From CAWHOW01 sp050013795 (GTDB taxonomy: Bacteria > Bacteroidota > Bacteroidia > Bacteroidales > CG2-30-32-10), in NCBI GenBank assembly GCA_050013795.1, contig JBEKEO010000040.1, positions 1 to 18,717 on the forward strand: 18,717 nucleotides of DNA, read 5' to 3'. Made by a program: the position numbers and the translations under genes. The stretch's first letter is position 1. Each line of letters begins with the position of its first letter. Below are positions 14,988-18,717 of this stretch, piece by piece. The notes beneath the pieces are model-generated. The model saw nothing but the letters and a program-made list of their open reading frames with translations, searched no databases and was not told the DNA's origin.

Positions 14988-17900
14988 TTATAAATAAATA
15001 TTGACATAGGCTTCTTTTCTGTTTTTAGAATCTTTATTGCCAAGTTTTAATTTAATGTCTTTGTCAATACGGGCATCAATTTTAAACTGCCATGGTAATC
15101 TTGATCCGTTAAGAGATCCCTGTAATACAGGAACGGTATTTCCTTGAAGAGCAACAGGAATAACTTCAGCAGATTTTGAGTAAGGAACGCCCGAACCGCC
15201 GGAAAAAGTAAAGTTAATACCGGTATTTTGTAATAAAGCTATTGTTTTTACTTTATCGCTCCCTTTTATTTTTCTTGTCCAAACAGGTCCATTATAATGC
15301 TTCCCCTCGGAATAACGATAATCAACTACGCAGGAAAGAGTATGGCGACGATCCTCATCTAATGGCATAGTAGTTCTGATATTTGGCTGACCGGAATTAA
15401 CAAGATTAAGCCCCGAAGTGGCAGAAGATCCTGTTCCATCAGCAAACTGAAGCGTATAGGTTGCTTTGATCCAAACATTATTTGTTCTTCTTAAATCATA
15501 AGAAATAGTTGCTCCCTTAACTGTTCCAAAATCTATATTGGCATAAGATGTATATGTTACGGGATAAGCATCAACATATCTGAATGCTTCTATCTCATCT
15601 TTCATATCACGGTAAAATGCCGAAAATTTCAATGAAGAAGAGTTAGAAATTTTCTGTTGGAAACCTAATTCAAAATCAATGGTTTTTTGAGGTAACAAAT
15701 TAGGATTATCTATTACGGTATTACCAAGGCTTGTCATATATAAATAATTTACCGGATTAAATCGATCAGTACCGGAAGTAGGTCTTTGCGTTAGAACATC
15801 GTAATGAGCAAAAAACAATGACACATCAGAAATTGGGAAAGAAAAAGAAATACGGGGCATAAAATTGGTTTGTGGATTATATTGTTTAAACGAGTTTGTT
15901 GTAATTACTTGGTTTTTCGGATCAACAAGCAATGGAGTTGCTCCATTTGACATTATTGAGGTAGGGTCGGAAATTTGAGCACCCTGTGCGTTATACCATG
16001 TGCTTCCGTTCCTGTAACCAACAACACTCGTAGCATTAGTAATATTGTTAACATATACAACATAATTAGAGCCCATATTAGAAGGAGGAGTAAACTGATT
16101 ACCGTTTAAATCAGATGGAGTAACCTCAGAAACGGTTTTATCAGGATATAAACAGTAAGGGTCCTTTGGGACTTCCTGGTTTGCGTCATAACGATCAACA
16201 CGTACTCCGATATTAAACACTAAATCATTAAAAGCAAATTTGTCTTGTACATAGCCTGCCATATATATAGGTTCAAACGCACCAATTTGTCTGGTAAAAT
16301 TTCCAAATGCATCTTTTGAATTGAAGAAGTCACTAAGCGTGGGCTTACTGGTAATTTTTTTACCGGTATAATCATATCCATAATATGACACGTAAGAATT
16401 TCCGTTGTTTAGTAATTCGTCAGGGCTGAACATGCTCAATGAGAAAGTGGAGGGATCTAAATTGTCAATATCAATCCAGTCTTGTCCATAAGGATTAAGT
16501 CCGAGTTTCTTTCTTAAATTATAATCGAAGTAGGATTGATGTGTGGTATCAACAAGCCTGTTATACCATATCTCATTTTGGAAAATTCCCAGACTGTTAG
16601 TATCAAGATGCTCGCCTTTTTTGCTATAATCAAGTTGGGCTATATGACTGTTTGCCTGCAACCTCATCAGTGTCCATAGCCCCCCGGGATTAACATTATA
16701 ACCGGCATCCATATCCTGCTGATACTGTAAGCCAAATTGAATGGCATGGTTCTTAATATCGGCCGAACCATCTGCGTTTATTCCTATTGTAGAATTATTA
16801 CTTATGTAGTACCCATTATATACCGTGCCGGTGTTAGCGTATAATCCGTAAACCAAACTAGGAACATCGCCGTTTAATAATGCAAAATTGTTTGACCCAG
16901 CACGAATAGCATCATCACTACTATGAAAAAATGAATTTGTATATGTGTCATAGTATTGTTGTGTATAATTTGCCAAATCTGAATTTGCTTCCGAACGCTG
17001 GAAGGTAACGAGTGTATCCTTGAAACCATTTTGACACATAACATTTTTTATACCCGATGCGGTATCATTGCCCAATGCATAGGATTTAATTTTATAAGTC
17101 TTGAATTTTCCAACATACCCATAATCAAAAAAATTATTTGTATGCTGGGCATCTTCCACGGCTTGATAAAATTTCGAGTAGCTGACCTCAATTGAATAAT
17201 AAACATTTTTTACTGTAGCTTTACTGTCTTTTTCATTAGGAAATCTTTGGGTGAATTTTCCCCAAACACGCCATGAATTATCAATAACCAGGGGATTATT
17301 TTTATTATCAAATAATGAATAACTATACTCCCATGCTTTACTTCTTGTATAATCAATAGAACCGCCAAATGTTAGATTTATTGTAGGTGTTGTACGCACA
17401 TCAAATTTCCCTGAAAGGTCTATTCCCTGGTCAAGAGCATTTTGCTTCGCCTTCATTTTTTGAATGTCATCAGCAGTAACAAAAGAGGAATTTGTATATG
17501 TTCCATAGCCTGTTCCCGAAGGACGCAAAGGATTTTGTTCCAATTTTGATAATTCATCACTCTTAACTGTCCATGTTCCTATTGAAGAAGGATTATTGTC
17601 ATTAACTGAAGTCAACTCTCCGGAAATAAAGTAACCCAATATTGAAGATTCTGCAGTGGAATCTTTTCCCTTGATCAATGGACCCTGAGCGTCAAAGCCA
17701 ATAAGGTTGTACCCATAATGATCAAGGAACTCAGAAGTTGCAACTTCAACACCTGCGCCAAATTCCCTGGCTGCACCTTTAGTGGTTATATTAATGACCC
17801 CCCCCGTTGCATCACCGTATTGAGCAGGCAATCCGCCTGTAATAACCTGTACCTCTTCGATATCTGCCTGAGGCAAACTTGTGGATCCAAGAACCTTGAC

Positions 17901-18452
17901 ACCGTCAACGTAAGTTGCAGTTCCTTCGTCACGCGAACCACGCATACCTCCCATATTTCCGTTCATATCCTGGAACACACCACCAACAGTAACCGCAACT
18001 GATTCGGCAGAACGTCCCGGCATTTTTGACATTTCATCTGATGTCATTGTTCCTCCGGTAGCTGTCTGATCTTTAGAAATCAGAGGGACTTCATAATCTT
18101 TTACAACAAACTCTTTAAGAGTTTGGCTGGTTTTTTCCATCTGAATATCATTATATGTAATCAGATCATTATTTATCACAACACCATTAATTAATAAAGG
18201 TTTGTATCCGACATAAACAGCTTTAACATCATATTTCCCCGCAGGTAACGGTTTAATTGTATAATTTCCGTCAATATCGGTGTTTACGCCTCCAAATTGT
18301 TTGCCCCCCTGTTCGATAACGACGCTAGCAAAAGGGATTGCTTCCTTGGTGTCTTTATCGGTAATTTTTCCTTTAAGCGTTCCTGATTGAGCAAATACCA
18401 ATGCGTTTGTTGCAAGTACAATCGCAGTATAAACAAGTAACCTTCGTAGCAT
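14988..18452 (-). CDS. TonB-dependent receptor with carboxypeptidase-regulatory-like domain, prematurely stopped
   Basis: Outer-membrane active transporter energised by TonB-ExbBD, substrate unknown. The readable 1154 residues have a signal peptide ending VFA-QSG (1-21), a CarboxypepD_reg-like beta-sandwich (about 24-110: LKGKITDKDTKEAIPFASV, DGNYTIKPLPAGKYDV), a region LKEFVVKDYEVPLI that may include a TonB box, a plug domain (about 130-228: GVFQDM, RGSRDEGTATYVDGVKV, DIEEVQVITGG, GDATGGVINITTKG), and a long beta-barrel. The frame stops at UAA after EAYVNIYL, although the barrel clearly continues for 72 more codons in the same frame; the intact length would be 1227 residues. Without the terminal strands and beta-signal, assembly by BAM should fail. 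A run of eight G in the plug coding sequence is a second possible weak point. It is first in the leftward module with the T9SS cargo and PorV-like genes. Confidence 0.9.
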   Translation of the reverse strand: MLRRLLVYTAIVLATNALVFAQSGTLKGKITDKDTKEAIPFASVVIEQGGKQFGGVNTDIDGNYTIKPLPAGKYDVKAVYVGYKPLLINGVVINNDLITYNDIQMEKTSQTLKEFVVKDYEVPLISKDQTATGGTMTSDEMSKMPGRSAESVAVTVGGVFQDMNGNMGGMRGSRDEGTATYVDGVKVLGSTSLPQADIEEVQVITGGLPAQYGDATGGVINITTKGAAREFGAGVEVATSEFLDHYGYNLIGFDAQGPLIKGKDSTAESSILGYFISGELTSVNDNNPSSIGTWTVKSDELSKLEQNPLRPSGTGYGTYTNSSFVTADDIQKMKAKQNALDQGIDLSGKFDVRTTPTINLTFGGSIDYTRSKAWEYSYSLFDNKNNPLVIDNSWRVWGKFTQRFPNEKDSKATVKNVYYSIEVSYSKFYQAVEDAQHTNNFFDYGYVGKFKTYKIKSYALGNDTASGIKNVMCQNGFKDTLVTFQRSEANSDLANYTQQYYDTYTNSFFHSSDDAIRAGSNNFALLNGDVPSLVYGLYANTGTVYNGYYISNNSTIGINADGSADIKNHAIQFGLQYQQDMDAGYNVNPGGLWTLMRLQANSHIAQLDYSKKGEHLDTNSLGIFQNEIWYNRLVDTTHQSYFDYNLRKKLGLNPYGQDWIDIDNLDPSTFSLSMFSPDELLNNGNSYVSYYGYDYTGKKITSKPTLSDFFNSKDAFGNFTRQIGAFEPIYMAGYVQDKFAFNDLVFNIGVRVDRYDANQEVPKDPYCLYPDKTVSEVTPSDLNGNQFTPPSNMGSNYVVYVNNITNATSVVGYRNGSTWYNAQGAQISDPTSIMSNGATPLLVDPKNQVITTNSFKQYNPQTNFMPRISFSFPISDVSLFFAHYDVLTQRPTSGTDRFNPVNYLYMTSLGNTVIDNPNLLPQKTIDFELGFQQKISNSSSLKFSAFYRDMKDEIEAFRYVDAYPVTYTSYANIDFGTVKGATISYDLRRTNNVWIKATYTLQFADGTGSSATSGLNLVNSGQPNIRTTMPLDEDRRHTLSCVVDYRYSEGKHYNGPVWTRKIKGSDKVKTIALLQNTGINFTFSGGSGVPYSKSAEVIPVALQGNTVPVLQGSLNGSRLPWQFKIDARIDKDIKLKLGNKDSKNRKEAYVNIYL

Positions 18453-18495
18453 ATCAGTTAATTTTTGTTAAAAATGTTGTGATTTTAAAAGTCGG

Positions 18496-18528
18496 TAAAG
18501 TTAAAAATAAAAAAATGTATAAACCAAA
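18496..18528 (-). promoter_or_regulatory. Possible promoter of the TonB-dependent receptor gene
   Basis: On the leftward strand TTTG (18528-18525) and TAACTTTA (18503-18496) are spaced by 21 bp. This resembles the Bacteroidota -33 TTTG and -7 TAnnTTTG elements, with the last base of the -7 element changed. It lies about 43 bp upstream of the ATG at 18452. The region is very AT-rich, so chance matches are likely. Confidence 0.3.
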
Positions 18529-18577
18529 TATTTTCTTTTTGCATATAAGGAATTTTTTTTAAGCACTTAAAAGTTAA

Positions 18578-18697
18578 ATGAGTAAATTCATTGGAAATTG
18601 TTTAATAATGATATTTCCCCTTTTGCTTACTATTTTTATTTCTTGTAAAAATAGTAATATCTGTTCCCCAATGCAAGACCAAATCAGTTTACGGTAG
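18578..18697 (+). CDS. Short lipoprotein-like frame, probably truncated by repeat array 3
   Basis: A 39-codon frame from ATG 18578 to TAG 18695-18697. It has a textbook lipoprotein signal: MSKFIGN, then a hydrophobic stretch (LIMIFPLLLTIFI), then Ser-Cys23 and KNSN. After only 16 more residues it runs into the first copy of the third 21-bp repeat, which supplies the stop. The likeliest reading is the start of a lipoprotein gene whose body was lost or displaced by the repeat. Alternatively it is a very small lipoprotein. It is divergent from the receptor gene. What lies beyond the right edge decides this. Confidence 0.4.
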   Translation: MSKFIGNCLIMIFPLLLTIFISCKNSNICSPMQDQISLR

Positions 18698-18717
18698 GAT
18701 TTAATCAGTTTACGGTA
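18682..18717. repeat. Array 3 (partial): start of a third 21-bp tandem repeat at the window edge
   Basis: AATCAGTTTACGGTA at 18682-18696 recurs exactly at 18703-18717, an offset of 21 bp with GGATTT between the copies. The window ends inside the second unit, so the copy number is unknown. The repeat edges are inverted (AAATC...GATTT). One rightward frame is open as the heptapeptide NQFTVGF. Another, that of the lipoprotein-like frame, meets TAG. Confidence 0.75.

Noticed and set aside
14978..14990. Frameshift at the end of the receptor gene
   Set aside because: The distance between the stop and the downstream coding continuation is a multiple of three and the protein continues directly after UAA, so it is a nonsense codon.
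14769..18452. Reassignment of UAA to an amino acid in this organism
   Set aside because: Several intact genes here (dut, nucleotidyltransferase, TPR, EnvC-like, greA, PorV-like) end normally in UAA at their family-typical C-termini. The interruption is therefore local.
1..18717. tRNA or rRNA genes, insertion sequences, integrase or attachment sites
   Set aside because: I looked for cloverleaf-like stretches, transposase motifs and duplicated ends, and saw none that I could support.

Overview
The window looks like a chromosomal segment of a member of the Bacteroidota. The evidence is the protein families: a type IX secretion (T9SS) cargo-like C-terminal domain, a PorV/PorQ-family outer-membrane protein, a TonB-dependent receptor with an N-terminal carboxypeptidase-regulatory-like domain, a DUF4292 lipoprotein and an EnvC-like protein. 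AT-rich intergenic DNA and TAnnTTTG-like -7 elements (TATTTTTG) upstream of two genes agree with this. The species cannot be named from the sequence.

Layout. (1) Positions 1-1094 are accessory-looking: a leftward lipoprotein gene cut by the window edge, a doubtful 77-codon frame, an array of 21-bp tandem repeats and a leftward terminator-like hairpin. (2) Positions 1095-7964 hold a tight rightward cell-envelope cluster: polysaccharide/lipid flippase, dUTPase (dut), sugar-phosphate nucleotidyltransferase, TPR lipoprotein, DUF4292 lipoprotein and an EnvC/LytM-like protein with a degenerate catalytic site. The last three genes overlap by 4-8 bp. (3) Positions 7978-8166 hold a second, unrelated 21-bp array that fills the gap between convergent genes. 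(4) Positions 8176-9054 are a leftward greA-HIT pair. (5) Positions 9155-18452 are a leftward module of three large secreted or outer-membrane proteins: TonB-dependent receptor, 1432-residue T9SS cargo-like protein, and PorV/PorQ-family protein. The receptor has an in-frame UAA that cuts off its last 72 codons, including the terminal beta-signal GASFDF. (6) The right edge has a short rightward lipoprotein-like start that runs into the beginning of a third 21-bp repeat.

How the genes fit together. The rightward cluster exports or builds envelope polysaccharide (flippase, nucleotidyltransferase) and places lipoproteins and a peptidoglycan-hydrolase activator in the envelope, with a housekeeping dUTPase in the same run. 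In the leftward module, the PorV-like protein is a candidate shuttle for the T9SS cargo encoded directly upstream of it, and the receptor may handle a related substrate. That functional link is inferred from gene order only.

The most unusual features are three sequence-distinct tandem arrays that share an exact 21-bp period, contain inverted repeats and stay open in a heptapeptide frame, and the precise nonsense interruption of an otherwise intact TonB-dependent receptor.
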